Source: G963677325 sp963677325
GTDB lineage: Bacteria > Bacteroidota > Bacteroidia > Bacteroidales > Prolixibacteraceae
Length of the DNA: 64,000 nt
Direction of reading: 5' to 3'
Assembly: GCA_963677325.2 (NCBI GenBank)
Contig: CAXXGM010000003.1
Coordinates: 310,001 to 374,000, forward strand
Shown here: positions 49,317 to 58,640 of the stretch, piece after piece
Position numbering within the stretch: the first letter of the stretch is position 1
How the letters are laid out: the number at the start of each line of letters is the position of its first letter
Position numbers and translations under genes: made by a program
The notes under the pieces: model-generated
Told to the model about the DNA's origin: nothing
What the model saw: only the letters and a program-made list of their open reading frames with translations
Database searches by the model: none

Positions 49317-50093
49317 TTACCATTTACCTCCCTGCTTCCGTCCGGTACCTTTCCCGCGCTGTTGTTTACCGCTTATGCTGTATTGTCCTCCTCTTTCATT
49401 TGGAGAGGAAACAATAGTATTGTATTCTGACGAGGAAAGATAAACGGGAGTGTAGCTTTCGCCCATTGCGGAGAGCTGCCGGTTGAAAGCTCTAAGATGA
49501 TTTCTTGAACCCTTTTGAAGATTTTCAAAAACAATTTTGAGATTTGCATTGGTAACAATGGCAAGAGCATCTTCAAGATCCTTAATATCCATTTCTTCGA
49601 TTAAAGCCCCAACTTTGAAGGCTTCTGTCAAATTCACCGACCCTTTGGTTATCAGCTTATCATAGAGACTTTTGTATTCTACACTTCCAAATTCGCCTGC
49701 CTGACCCACTGAAGCATCTTTACCATAGTATGTGAGCAATCTGATCACTGCATCAAGGTGATTGGATTCTGCATCTTTGATTCTGGAAAAAACAGGGGAC
49801 TGCCATTTTTCATACAGCATTGTATAAACATCTTTGGCCAGCTTCTCCTCTTCTTTCATCTTAAGTAATACAGATAGCTCATCAGAAGCAAGATTTTCCG
49901 TGGCAACCATCACCGGGGCTAAATTAGCAAGTAGTAACACAGAAGTTCCATCTGCTGAAACATCCAGCAAAGCAGCAGTTTGACTCTCCGCATTTTCATT
50001 GATTCCATTTTCACAGGAGGCGGTCAGCGTCATTGTCAACAGCATGATTAATCCTCCTGATATTAAGCTTTTTCCTATTGATTTCATATTCAT
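49317..50093 (-). CDS. DUF2202 ferritin-like lipoprotein
   Basis: The protein has 258 residues. A lipoprotein signal ends in TASC. The domain begins LLKMKEEEKLAKDVYTMLYEKWQ, with further EEM-type and H residues (ESNHLDAV; SRNHLRAFNRQL), matching the DUF2202 four-helix, ferritin-like family; metal binding is plausible but not proven. The C-terminus is a low-complexity G/K/Q tail. It is the last gene of the sigma-factor operon. Confidence 0.83.
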   Translation of the reverse strand: MNMKSIGKSLISGGLIMLLTMTLTASCENGINENAESQTAALLDVSADGTSVLLLANLAPVMVATENLASDELSVLLKMKEEEKLAKDVYTMLYEKWQSPVFSRIKDAESNHLDAVIRLLTYYGKDASVGQAGEFGSVEYKSLYDKLITKGSVNLTEAFKVGALIEEMDIKDLEDALAIVTNANLKIVFENLQKGSRNHLRAFNRQLSAMGESYTPVYLSSSEYNTIVSSPNERGGQYSISGKQQRGKGTGRKQGGKW

Positions 50094-50213
50094 TGCATTT
50101 TATGATTTAATTCAAACAAACTTTAATGACAAAACATCCCCTGTCAGACATTTCGTAAACGTCTGTTATCCATCAGATAATATGTAAATGAAAGGGGACT
50201 TAAAGGTGGGTTT

Positions 50214-50489
50214 CTACTTCTTTACGCGGGTTTCGTACCGATCGCAGACACCATTCTTGTTAGCATCGGCGTAGTTGTAAGCTTTTCCGGATCTATTTTT
50301 CCCAGCAGCATTTGCGTTCCCGTTTTGTCTTTGACCGGTACCGTTGCACTGCCCGTTACCGCGGCCGACACATTTCCCGTTTCCTTTGCCCTGACCTTGT
50401 CCATTGCATTTTCCACGTTGCTGTGCGCTGGTCAGTGACGTTGCGGCTATAATAGCCAATCCCGTAAGTAAAAGTTTTGTTTTCATCAT
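50214..50489 (-). CDS. Small exported G/N/Q-rich cysteine peptide with an EF-hand-like end
   Basis: The protein has 91 residues. The signal peptide (about 1-22, ending TSAQ) is followed by a glycine-, asparagine- and glutamine-rich stretch with three regularly spaced cysteines (GKCNGQ, GKCVGRG, GQCNGT). The end, YADANKNGVCDRYE, resembles a single calcium-binding EF-hand loop (D-x-N-x-N-G). No known family name; small proteins of this kind accompany periplasmic stress operons in Bacteroidetes. Confidence 0.7.
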   Translation of the reverse strand: MMKTKLLLTGLAIIAATSLTSAQQRGKCNGQGQGKGNGKCVGRGNGQCNGTGQRQNGNANAAGKNRSGKAYNYADANKNGVCDRYETRVKK

Positions 50490-50521
50490 CTAAAAATTTA
50501 AAAATTAATACTCATTTGTTT

Positions 50522-51049
50522 TTATCTGTTTCTTCCTCTTTGCCATCCCTGACCTCTTCCGGGATGTCCCATCGGAATATCGTTGATAAACATGTCTGTG
50601 AACAACCTCTTTAATAAAACCTGTTGATCCGCTGTGCAGATGGATTTAAGATCGAGATAATAATGCCACGTTAATTGTTTAAGATCTCCGTGCAAACGAC
50701 CTATTGAATCTGACATCCTGTTCAGTTTTAATGTGTCGCAAACGGGAGCGGCCATCTCCTCCAGCATGGCTCTCCGTGTTTGAGTCATCGCTTCTGATAT
50801 TTCAAGAGCTTTTTTCCTGAAAGGAGGATTGAATCCCCTGAATTTTCCCATCTGATCCGGATCCAGATTTAACTGATCGCGGAAATAACGGCCGCTGTAC
50901 TTTTCCGTATCGGTTTCCAATTGGGTCGGAGCTTTCACCTCCTTATCCTCGTTTTGCCGGAAAAAAACTGTCGCTAAGGTGGAGAGGTTCAGAACCACCA
51001 GAACAACGACCGCCCATATCAGCAATGTTTGTTTGTTCATCATTTTCAT
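50522..51049 (-). CDS. Spy/CpxP-like periplasmic metal-sensor or chaperone protein
   Basis: The protein has 175 residues. One N-terminal hydrophobic segment (about 8-27) is followed by a helical domain with FRDQLNLDPDQMGKFRGFNPPFRKKALEI and a QQVLLKRLF repeat, as in the heavy-metal-resistance/Spy family. It likely senses or protects against envelope stress or metals. It ends in a G-R-rich tail (HPGRGQGWQRGRNR). It lies directly after the anti-sigma gene. Confidence 0.8.
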   Translation of the reverse strand: MKMMNKQTLLIWAVVVLVVLNLSTLATVFFRQNEDKEVKAPTQLETDTEKYSGRYFRDQLNLDPDQMGKFRGFNPPFRKKALEISEAMTQTRRAMLEEMAAPVCDTLKLNRMSDSIGRLHGDLKQLTWHYYLDLKSICTADQQVLLKRLFTDMFINDIPMGHPGRGQGWQRGRNR

Positions 51050-51061
51050 CCTTTCGTGAAA

Positions 51062-51487
51062 TTAAGGATTGGTAAATGCAGAAACAGATTCCACTGCAGA
51101 ATCGTTAAGAATTAAAATCTCAACAGGAACTGGTTCGTAAGAAGGAGAAGTTCGGATCAAATTTCCCTCCAATATTCCCAGAGTAATGGCTATAAAAAGC
51201 GAAATTGTAATTAAAACCGGCCGGAGAACCCTTTGAACTGATGGCCGGGCAACAGATCTCCGGGAATTTTCATTTTCGAGTTCTGCCATGATGCGGGTTA
51301 CCAGATAAGGATTTCCCCTAAGGCTTTTTTCCTCAGCGATCACGTTCTCTGTGATCAGGAGAAGACGATAACTTTGGGCGCATCCGGGGCAGCTTTTCAG
51401 ATGTTCTTTGATCTGAAAACTGATCTCCGGAGGCAGTTTACCGCGATGATAGCGTTCAAGATCATTTTCACATAACTTACAGTCCAT
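51062..51487 (-). CDS. Anti-sigma factor with zinc-finger (zf-HC2)
   Basis: The protein has 141 residues. The N-terminal zinc-binding part has C3, C6 and the H-x3-C-x2-C motif (HLKSCPGC, about 29-36), typical of anti-sigma domains. One membrane segment lies at about 92-112. It probably sequesters the ECF sigma factor encoded upstream until a periplasmic signal releases it. The sigma gene lies 55 bp upstream. Confidence 0.85.
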   Translation of the reverse strand: MDCKLCENDLERYHRGKLPPEISFQIKEHLKSCPGCAQSYRLLLITENVIAEEKSLRGNPYLVTRIMAELENENSRRSVARPSVQRVLRPVLITISLFIAITLGILEGNLIRTSPSYEPVPVEILILNDSAVESVSAFTNP

Positions 51488-51542
51488 TCTTTTTTGATTT
51501 TAGATGTTAGAAACAAAACTTTTATTTTTCCTACGGTTATTT

Positions 51543-52115
51543 TCAATATTTTTTATTGAGAACAGATAATTTTTTTCTCAGATTTGATTTCGCCCGCTGA
51601 AGAAGCGCTTCAACGGCTCCTTCCGTTACACCCAATATTTCTGCAATCTCTCTTTGAGAAAGATCATCATACTTACTTAAGATAATGGCAGAACGCTGGT
51701 TTTCCGGAAGAGCTTCCAATGCTTTTCTGACAAGTTCGCGATGTTCTTCTTTAATCAGGATGTTTTCAGGATTATCCGTTTCGGGGATTCGCAGGTATTT
51801 TTCCTTTTCCCAATCATGATGAAGGAAATTACCAATCCGCTGAAAGATATTGCGGTTATTTTTTCGTTTATGGTTTATAGCTGCATTAAGGACTATCCTG
51901 TATAACCAGGTTTGGAAGTTTGAATCTCCCCTGAATTTTGACAAAGCATGATAGACCTGTATAAATATTTCCTGCGTCAGATCGTCAGCATCCTCCTTGT
52001 TGTGAACGAATCCAACAGTTATTCTGAACACCATGGGCTGATAGCGCTGGACGAGAAGGCGGAAAATCTCCCGGTCCCCTTTCAGTATCTGTTGAATAAT
52101 GTCGTTATCAGTCAT
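51543..52115 (-). CDS. ECF-type RNA polymerase sigma factor
   Basis: The protein has 190 residues from the ATG at 52115; an upstream frame start at 52145 lacks family homology. Region 2 contains HNKEDADDLTQEIFIQVYHALSKF and TWLYRIVLNAAINHKRK; region 4 contains LPENQRSAIILSKYDDLSQREIAEILGVTEGAVEALLQRAK (cited in part). It drives the operon sigma-anti-sigma-Spy-like-small peptide-DUF2202. The signal is likely envelope or metal stress. Confidence 0.93.
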   Translation of the reverse strand: MTDNDIIQQILKGDREIFRLLVQRYQPMVFRITVGFVHNKEDADDLTQEIFIQVYHALSKFRGDSNFQTWLYRIVLNAAINHKRKNNRNIFQRIGNFLHHDWEKEKYLRIPETDNPENILIKEEHRELVRKALEALPENQRSAIILSKYDDLSQREIAEILGVTEGAVEALLQRAKSNLRKKLSVLNKKY

Positions 52116-52724
52116 GAATGTCTTAGAAATGATCAAAATTATCAAATAAGATAAAAGTATAGAAAATATTACATAATTTTATTTTAAAGAGCCATTGCCC
52201 CCCGATAAAAACTTCTGGGGAGAGGTTTAAGCATTTAACAGAAAGTGAGAGATTTTCAGGTTTTGCAGGAAGTAAATGGAAAATATATAATTTTATTGAT
52301 AAATGACAATTTATACTGGAGTCCGGATTAAATAACCTTTGATTACAGAAACAATGATCACCTAATAGCATATTCTCCCTCTGCTTATGAATTATGCTAA
52401 TACATACGTCCCTCATTGAAATTTTTTTGATAAGTCATAAAGATTAGTTCCGCTCTTTCCAATTCAGTTGGCACAGTTATTGATTCAACAAAATCAACGA
52501 TTAACTGAAAACATAAACTGCAATTATGTCACCTATTAAAGAAAATTACTGTAACATTACTGTCTCAAACGGGAACCTTACTATTTCGTTATTCGGAACA
52601 TAAGGATTTTACCGGAATTTATGTTTAACATTTTTTAATAATATCATTCGTTTGTAAAGAAATGAAAACACTATTTTCGTAACCGTTTTCTAAAAACTAT
52701 ACATCATCAATAATCGAAGGGATT
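52116..52724. other. 609-bp gene-free gap before moxR
   Basis: AT-rich. It holds the divergent promoters for the sigma operon and moxR. Only a weak promoter is readable: TTTG 52651, a 17-bp spacer, TATTTTCG 52672-52679 (one mismatch). No RNA gene or repeat array recognised. Confidence 0.6.
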
Positions 52725-53720
52725 ATGAATCAAACATTGGATATCAGAGAATTGAATGAGCGAATTCAACGGGAGAGTTCTTTTCTTGATCTCATCAACA
52801 TGGAAATGAATAAGGTGATTGTCGGACAAAAGCACCTTGTAGAAAGTCTTCTGATCGGATTATTGTCCGATGGGCACATCCTTTTGGAAGGTGTGCCGGG
52901 GCTCGCAAAGACTTTGGCCATCACCACACTGGCACAAACGCTGGACGCCAAATTTGCCAGAATCCAGTTTACTCCCGACCTTTTACCTGCAGACCTTTTG
53001 GGAACAATGATCTACAGCCAGAAGAGCGAAGAATTTATTGTAAGGAAAGGCCCTATTTTCACCAATTTTGTGTTGGCGGATGAGATTAACCGTGCTCCGG
53101 CCAAAGTTCAGTCTGCTTTACTGGAAGCCATGCAGGAAAGGCAAATCACCATCAGTGATCATACGTACAAACTTGAGGATCCTTTTCTTGTAATGGCCAC
53201 TCAAAATCCCATTGAGCAGGAAGGTACGTACAGGCTTCCTGAAGCACAAGTTGACCGGTTCATGCTTAAAGTAGTACTGAACTATCCTAAAAAGGAAGAA
53301 GAAAAATTGATTATTCAACTTAATCTCTTAAAAGAATTTCCAAAAGCCAATCCTGTAATCAAACCACAGGACATCATCAGAGCCAGGGATGTGGTAAAGG
53401 ATGTTTACATGGATGAAAAGATTCAAAAATACATCGTTGATATCGTTTATTCGACACGCGAACCTGAAGCTCATGGCCTGGCAAAATTTAAAGACATGAT
53501 CACTTACGGAGCTTCACCACGAGCCTCGATATCTCTGGCACAGGCAGCAAAATCATTTGCTTTCATCAAGAGGCGGGGTTATGTAATTCCTGAAGATATC
53601 CGCGCAGTCTGTCACGATGTAATGCGGCACAGGCTGGGGCTCAGTTATGAGGCAGAAGCCAATAATCTGACTTCGGAGGAAATAATCAGTGAAATATTGA
53701 ATACGGTCGAAGTCCCTTAG
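52725..53720 (+). CDS. MoxR-family AAA+ ATPase of the Bat operon
   Basis: The protein has 331 residues. Walker A GVPGLAKT (56-63), Walker B FVLADEINRAP (D119, E120) and the pore/sensor region NPIEQEGTYRLPEAQVDRF are typical. MoxR ATPases work as chaperones with vWA-domain proteins. It heads the aerotolerance (Bat) operon, followed by DUF58. Confidence 0.95.
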   Translation: MNQTLDIRELNERIQRESSFLDLINMEMNKVIVGQKHLVESLLIGLLSDGHILLEGVPGLAKTLAITTLAQTLDAKFARIQFTPDLLPADLLGTMIYSQKSEEFIVRKGPIFTNFVLADEINRAPAKVQSALLEAMQERQITISDHTYKLEDPFLVMATQNPIEQEGTYRLPEAQVDRFMLKVVLNYPKKEEEKLIIQLNLLKEFPKANPVIKPQDIIRARDVVKDVYMDEKIQKYIVDIVYSTREPEAHGLAKFKDMITYGASPRASISLAQAAKSFAFIKRRGYVIPEDIRAVCHDVMRHRLGLSYEAEANNLTSEEIISEILNTVEVP

Positions 53721-53723
53721 AAA

Positions 53724-53829
53724 ATTAAGAATTAAAAATTAAGAATTAAGAATTGGTATTCACCACCATCTTGATTCTTTCATTGTTAATTCCTTAATTA
53801 TTAGTTCTTCATTGTTAATTCTTAATTGA
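53724..53829. repeat. Inverted AATTAAG / CTTAATT heptamer arrays between moxR and the DUF58 gene
   Basis: Four to five AATTAA(G/A) units (53724-53755) face TTCTTAATT-like units (53785-53829), separated by about 40 bp. It sits inside the operon and is the same family as in the rRNA spacers. Confidence 0.8.
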
Positions 53830-53839
53830 TTTCCTTAAA

Positions 53840-54721
53840 GTGGAAGCATCAGACCTTATAAAGAAAGTCCGGAAGATTGAAATAAAGACCAGGGGACTTT
53901 CACGCAATATTTTTGCGGGAGAGTACCACAGCGCTTTTAAGGGAAGAGGTATGGCCTTCAGCGAAGTTCGTGAGTACCAGTATGGCGACGACATAAGAAA
54001 TATCGACTGGAATGTGACTGCACGATACAACCATCCTTTCGTAAAAATTTACGAAGAGGAGCGGGAACTGACCGTAATGCTTCTGATTGATGTCAGCGGG
54101 TCGGGAGAATTCGGCACTTCGGGAAAAATGAAAAGAGATGTCATCACAGAAATTGCTGGCATTCTTTCATTTTCAGCCATCTCAAATAATGACAAAATAG
54201 GAGTGATATTCTTTTCCGACCAGATCGAGAAGTTTATTCCTCCCAAAAAAGGAAGGACCCATATTCTCAGAATCATATCTGAGTTACTTAATTTTGAACC
54301 AACCTCTCATAAAACAGATATCACAGCGGCTCTAAGGTATCTTACCAATGCGATGAAGAGAAGGGTTACTGTATTCGTAATCTCCGATTTTATGGTTGAT
54401 ATACCCTCCCTGGAGCAATCACTGTCGATAGCAAATAACAAGCATGACGTGGTGGCTTTGCACATATTCGATGAACGTGAAAAAGAATTGCCTGATGTGG
54501 GAATGGTAAAGTTGAAAGATGCAGAAACGGGAGAATATCTTTGGGTCGACACTTCAAGTAAACAGGCCAGAGATGCTTATGCTGAATTCTGGTCAAACAA
54601 GAAGAGAAAACTGGATAATCTTTTGACTAAGATTGGCTTGGATTACATCAGTATTGGGAACCGAGAGGATTATGTGAAATCACTTGTGTCGCTTTTTAAG
54701 AAGAGGGAACATAAATTATGA
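53840..54721 (+). CDS. DUF58 domain protein of the Bat operon
   Basis: The protein has 293 residues, starting with GTG at 53840. The signature GRGMAFSEVREYQYGDDIRNIDWNVTA (about 35-61, cited in part) is present; a vWA-like fold has a MIDAS-type D84-x-S86-x-S88 (DVSGS). DUF58 proteins are partners of MoxR. Its stop overlaps the ATG of the next frame (TTATGA). Confidence 0.93.
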   Translation: MEASDLIKKVRKIEIKTRGLSRNIFAGEYHSAFKGRGMAFSEVREYQYGDDIRNIDWNVTARYNHPFVKIYEEERELTVMLLIDVSGSGEFGTSGKMKRDVITEIAGILSFSAISNNDKIGVIFFSDQIEKFIPPKKGRTHILRIISELLNFEPTSHKTDITAALRYLTNAMKRRVTVFVISDFMVDIPSLEQSLSIANNKHDVVALHIFDEREKELPDVGMVKLKDAETGEYLWVDTSSKQARDAYAEFWSNKKRKLDNLLTKIGLDYISIGNREDYVKSLVSLFKKREHKL

Positions 54722-54724
54722 TAG

Positions 54725-54762
54725 TTACGAATTACACGAATTTGTTACGAATGTCACGAATT
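54725..54762 (+). mobile_element. Half of the inverted-repeat element at the start of a Bat-operon gene
   Basis: TTACGAATTACACGAATTTG followed by TTACGAATGTCACGAATT matches the right arm of the 23509/28215 copies. The start codon used for the next gene (54751) lies within it. Confidence 0.6.
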
Positions 54763-55770
54763 AAAATATTAGTTAATATTTCTCTTTTCTTGCTTTGTTT
54801 CATCTGCGGGTTAGTTTCGTACGGGCAGGAAATAAAATTAAAGGCAGAAATTGAAAAAGATACAATATGGCTTGGCGATCAGATTCAGCTTTCCATCGTG
54901 GCGGAACAACCTGTGGGGACAAAAGTGATTTTTCCACAGGTGCCTGATTCAATTGCCAACAAAATTGAAGTTATAAAGAAATCCTTAATCGATACCACCA
55001 AATTAAATGCGACCAGTTTACGTCTGAAACAGACTTTTGTGATCACCTGCTTTGATAGCGGGCCACATTTTATTCCACCTTTTCGTTTAAAAGTACAATC
55101 AGCTACACTGAATGATACCCTTAAAACGAATGATTTGAATTTATTTGTCAAATTACCTCAAGTGGATTTAAAAAAGGGACCAGCAGATATCAAAAAGCCT
55201 TTTGCGGCTCCGGTAATATTTAAAGAGATCGCTCCATGGATCCTCGGGATTATACTTGCTTTGGCATTAATCTTTTTGGTTATCTATGCAATTAGCCGCA
55301 GAAGAAACCATAAGCCTCTGTTTCAACGTCCTGAGAAACCTAAATTGCCTCCTCATGTGATCGCATTACAGGATCTGGATAAATTAAAAGAAGCTCAGTT
55401 ATGGCAGCATGATAAGGTTAAGGATTATTATACCCGTTTGACCGATATTATCAGAAATTATATTGAAGAGCGGTTTGGGCTTCCGGCTATGGAACAAACT
55501 ACTTATGACATTATTTCAGCCTTTGTGCAGCGAAAGAATTTAATTGATGATGTTTCGATGAAAGATCTAAGGGAAATATTAGAGCTGGCGGATCTTGTCA
55601 AATTCGCCAAATTGACACCCCTTCCCGATGACAATCACATGTCAATTAACCATGCCTATCAGTTTGTCGATCTCACAAAGATTGAAGAAAAGCCAGAGCC
55701 TCAAAAGTCCGAAGAAAAAAAAGAAATGGTTGAAGATTTAAGCAAAAAGGAGGGAAAACGACAGCTATGA
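54751..55770 (+). CDS. Bat-operon membrane protein of unknown function
   Basis: The protein has 339 residues from the ATG at 54751, giving a normal signal peptide (MSRIKILVNISLFLLCFICG). A start at 54718 overlaps the DUF58 stop as ATGA but adds 11 residues made only of element sequence. The extracytoplasmic part (WLGDQIQLSIVAEQPVG) is followed by a membrane helix at about 165-185 and a cytoplasmic helical domain. It sits where Bacteroidetes Bat operons carry an uncharacterised membrane protein. Confidence 0.7.
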   Translation: MSRIKILVNISLFLLCFICGLVSYGQEIKLKAEIEKDTIWLGDQIQLSIVAEQPVGTKVIFPQVPDSIANKIEVIKKSLIDTTKLNATSLRLKQTFVITCFDSGPHFIPPFRLKVQSATLNDTLKTNDLNLFVKLPQVDLKKGPADIKKPFAAPVIFKEIAPWILGIILALALIFLVIYAISRRRNHKPLFQRPEKPKLPPHVIALQDLDKLKEAQLWQHDKVKDYYTRLTDIIRNYIEERFGLPAMEQTTYDIISAFVQRKNLIDDVSMKDLREILELADLVKFAKLTPLPDDNHMSINHAYQFVDLTKIEEKPEPQKSEEKKEMVEDLSKKEGKRQL

Positions 55771-56759
55771 GCCATATCGTATTTGCCAAACCTCATGTTC
55801 TGTACCTGTTGCTGGGATTAATTCCAATAATAGTCTGGTATATATTCCGGAATAAAAAGTCACAGGCAAGCATCCGCATTTCCAGTCTTGAGGGATTTAA
55901 AAAAGTGAAGAAGACCTGGAAACATGCTCTTCGGCATTTGGTTTTTGTCTTAAAATTAGCGGTCATATCGCTGATCATAGCATGTCTTGCAAGACCTCAA
56001 TCTTCCAATAACTGGCAGAACCAGACGATTGAAGGAATCGACATTATCATCGCTCTGGATATTTCAAGTTCGATGCTTGCCAGGGATTTTCATCCTGACC
56101 GCATCGAAGCTGCAAAAAATGTTGCCACAGAATTCATTTCCGGCAGGGAATTTGATCGGATCGGATTAGTGGTCTTCTCTTCGGAAAGCTTTACCCAATG
56201 TCCGCTCACTACCGATCGTGCGGTATTAATAAATCTTCTAAGAAATGTAAAGAGCGGATTAATAGAGGATGGTACTGCAATAGGTCTTGGACTGGCAAAT
56301 GCAGTCTCAAGACTGAAAGACAGCGAGGCGAAAAGTAAAGTGGTCATCCTTTTGACCGACGGGGAGAATAACCGGGGAGAAATAGCTCCCGTTACCGCAG
56401 CAGAGATTGCAAAAACTTTTGGCGTCAGAGTTTATACTATTGGAGTTGGTACGCAGGGGGTGGCACCCTATCCGGTCCCCACTCCTTTTGGAATCCAGAT
56501 GCATGATATAGAAGTCAAAATTGACGAGAAGACCTTGCAGGATATTGCGGGCATAACGGATGGAAAATATTTCAGGGCCACTGATAATAAATCCCTGGCT
56601 GAAATATATAAAGAAATTGACCGGATGGAACGTTCAAAAATTGAAAACAGGGAATTCACAAACAAGACTGAGGAATATCAACGATTTGCCATACCTGCAT
56701 TTATATTGTCACTGCTTGCACTGGCACTACAAATTGCAGTATTCAGGTATATCCCCTGA
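55767..56759 (+). CDS. batA: BatA, von Willebrand factor A membrane protein
   Basis: The protein has 330 residues. Two N-terminal helices (about 11-28, 56-76) precede the vWA domain with MIDAS D98-x-S100-x-S102 (ALDISSSM), T and D residues (LLTDGENNRG), and a C-terminal helix follows. BatA and BatB are linked in Bacteroides to aerotolerance, probably as an envelope chaperone-like complex with MoxR. It overlaps the previous gene by 4 bp. Confidence 0.92.
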   Translation: MSHIVFAKPHVLYLLLGLIPIIVWYIFRNKKSQASIRISSLEGFKKVKKTWKHALRHLVFVLKLAVISLIIACLARPQSSNNWQNQTIEGIDIIIALDISSSMLARDFHPDRIEAAKNVATEFISGREFDRIGLVVFSSESFTQCPLTTDRAVLINLLRNVKSGLIEDGTAIGLGLANAVSRLKDSEAKSKVVILLTDGENNRGEIAPVTAAEIAKTFGVRVYTIGVGTQGVAPYPVPTPFGIQMHDIEVKIDEKTLQDIAGITDGKYFRATDNKSLAEIYKEIDRMERSKIENREFTNKTEEYQRFAIPAFILSLLALALQIAVFRYIP

Positions 56760-56762
56760 TAA

Positions 56763-56797
56763 AATTACGAATTACGAATTACGAATTACGAATTATG
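56763..56797 (+). repeat. Four AATTACG heptamers ending in the batB start codon
   Basis: Units at 56763, 56770, 56777 and 56784; the fifth, AATTATG (56791-56797), contains the batB ATG. Confidence 0.9.
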
Positions 56798-57823
56798 GAA
56801 TCTTTCAGATTTGCACATCCTGAATATTTATATACACTGCTGGTGATTCCGGTTATGCTGGTCTTTTTTATCTTCTCCCGGATCGTAAGGAATAAATCAC
56901 TAAAAAGATTTGGGGAAAAGGATCTTATTGCACAATTAATGCCCAGTGTTTCCGTTGGCCGGCCTGTGTTGAAATTCCTCCTTTGGATGATTATCATAGC
57001 CTTGGTTATTACTGCTCTTGCACAACCCCAATTTGGTTCAAAAATACAGACTACCAAAAGAAAGGGAATAGAAATCATTGTTGCCCTTGACGTCTCAAAT
57101 AGCATGAAAGCCCAGGATATTAAACCAGACAGGCTTGAGAGGGCCAAACGTTCTATTGCACAACTTACAGAGAAGCTTCGTAATGATAAGATAGGATTAA
57201 TTGTATTTGCAGGACAAGCTTATGTACAGCTTCCAATAACGACAGACTATACTTCCGCTAAATTGTTTCTGGATGCTATTTCGACAGAAAGTGTGCCCGT
57301 ACAGGGAACAGCTATCGGAGCTGCCATTAATATGGCCTCAAAATCATTTACTCCTAATTTCGAAGGAAGCAAAACGATTGTAGTCATCACCGATGGAGAA
57401 AACCATGAGGATGATGCTGTTGGTGCAGCAAAAGCGGCCCTGAATGATCATATTACGGTGAATACGATAGGTATGGGTTCGCCACAGGGAGCTCCGATTC
57501 CAGCAGGATCAGACTTTTTAAGAGATAAAAGCAATAATGTGGTGGTGACCAAGCTGGATGAAAAAATGCTGGCCGAAATTGCTTCAGCAGGAGGAGGAAC
57601 TTATGTCCGTGCAAACAATACGGACATTGGACTTAACAGTTTGTTCAACGAAATAGAAAAAATGGAAAAGTCAGAAATTAATACCCGGCAATATTCAGAG
57701 TACAACGATCAATTTCCACTTTTTCTATCTTTAGCATTGGCTTTCATCATTCTTGACTTTATGATTCTTGACAGGAAAAACAAATTTTTTCGCAACTTCA
57801 GGTTATTTGGCAAAGAAAAATGA
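56795..57823 (+). CDS. batB: BatB, von Willebrand factor A membrane protein
   Basis: The protein has 342 residues. Topology is as in BatA: N-terminal helices (about 11-30, 60-76), vWA with D99-x-S101-x-S103 (ALDVSNSM) and VVITDGENHEDD, and a C-terminal helix. The start lies in the last AATTACG unit. It overlaps batC by 4 bp. Confidence 0.92.
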   Translation: MESFRFAHPEYLYTLLVIPVMLVFFIFSRIVRNKSLKRFGEKDLIAQLMPSVSVGRPVLKFLLWMIIIALVITALAQPQFGSKIQTTKRKGIEIIVALDVSNSMKAQDIKPDRLERAKRSIAQLTEKLRNDKIGLIVFAGQAYVQLPITTDYTSAKLFLDAISTESVPVQGTAIGAAINMASKSFTPNFEGSKTIVVITDGENHEDDAVGAAKAALNDHITVNTIGMGSPQGAPIPAGSDFLRDKSNNVVVTKLDEKMLAEIASAGGGTYVRANNTDIGLNSLFNEIEKMEKSEINTRQYSEYNDQFPLFLSLALAFIILDFMILDRKNKFFRNFRLFGKEK

Positions 57824-58575
57824 GCATGAAAAGAATATTACTTATAATGGTTGTGTCAGGATTTTCCATTGCGGCATTCGCTCAAAAAGAGCGAAAGTTT
57901 GTACGCAAAGGGAATGACTATTTTGAAGAAGGATTAAAAGATACAGCCAAACTTGACACCATAGCTTTCGGTAAAGCAGAAATTGCTTACAGAAAAGCCC
58001 TGCAATTGAAGCCTCAGGATTTTCACTGGAATTTCAATCTTGCCGATGCAATATACAAGCAAAAGAAAGCAGAGGAAGCCGCCACGGAATTTGAGAAACT
58101 GGCAGATCAGACACAAAAACCTTTTGAGAAATCTGCAGTCTATCACAATCTTGGGAACTCCTTATTACAACAAAAGAAGTTTGATCCAAGCATAGAAGCT
58201 TATAAAAAAGCGCTGAGAATAAATCCGGATGATCCTGAAACGAAGTATAATCTTGCCTACGCTTTAAAAATGAAAAAGGAAGAGGAAAAGCAGAAGCAAA
58301 AACAAAAACAGAATCAGGATAAAGACCAAAACAAGGATCAGAATAAAGACAAGAATAAGGATAAGGACCAAAATAAAGATCAAAACCAGAATAATAAGAA
58401 CCAGGATCAAAAGCCACAGGATCAGCAAAAAAGACCGCAGCAGAATAAGATCTCAAGACAGAATGCAGAACAGATGCTGCAGGCTTTGGAAAATGATGAG
58501 AAGCAGACCCAGGAAAAGGTGAAAAAAGCACAGGCGGTGCAGGCACAAAGATCCAAAGTTGAGAAAAACTGGTAA
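57820..58575 (+). CDS. batC: BatC, TPR protein
   Basis: The protein has 251 residues. A signal peptide (about 1-20) is followed by two to three TPRs (PQDFHWNFNLADAIYKQKKAEEAATEFEKL; VYHNLGNSLLQQKKFDPSIEAYKKAL, cited in part) and a low-complexity K/Q/D/N tail from about residue 155. The tail is typical of BatC and probably a flexible linker. Periplasmic. Confidence 0.9.
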   Translation: MSMKRILLIMVVSGFSIAAFAQKERKFVRKGNDYFEEGLKDTAKLDTIAFGKAEIAYRKALQLKPQDFHWNFNLADAIYKQKKAEEAATEFEKLADQTQKPFEKSAVYHNLGNSLLQQKKFDPSIEAYKKALRINPDDPETKYNLAYALKMKKEEEKQKQKQKQNQDKDQNKDQNKDKNKDKDQNKDQNQNNKNQDQKPQDQQKRPQQNKISRQNAEQMLQALENDEKQTQEKVKKAQAVQAQRSKVEKNW

Positions 58576-58640
58576 ATATTTTATTGAAAAAGGAATAGTT
58601 GGATAGTTAAGTTTGATTATTTGAAGAAATTGGGAATAAT

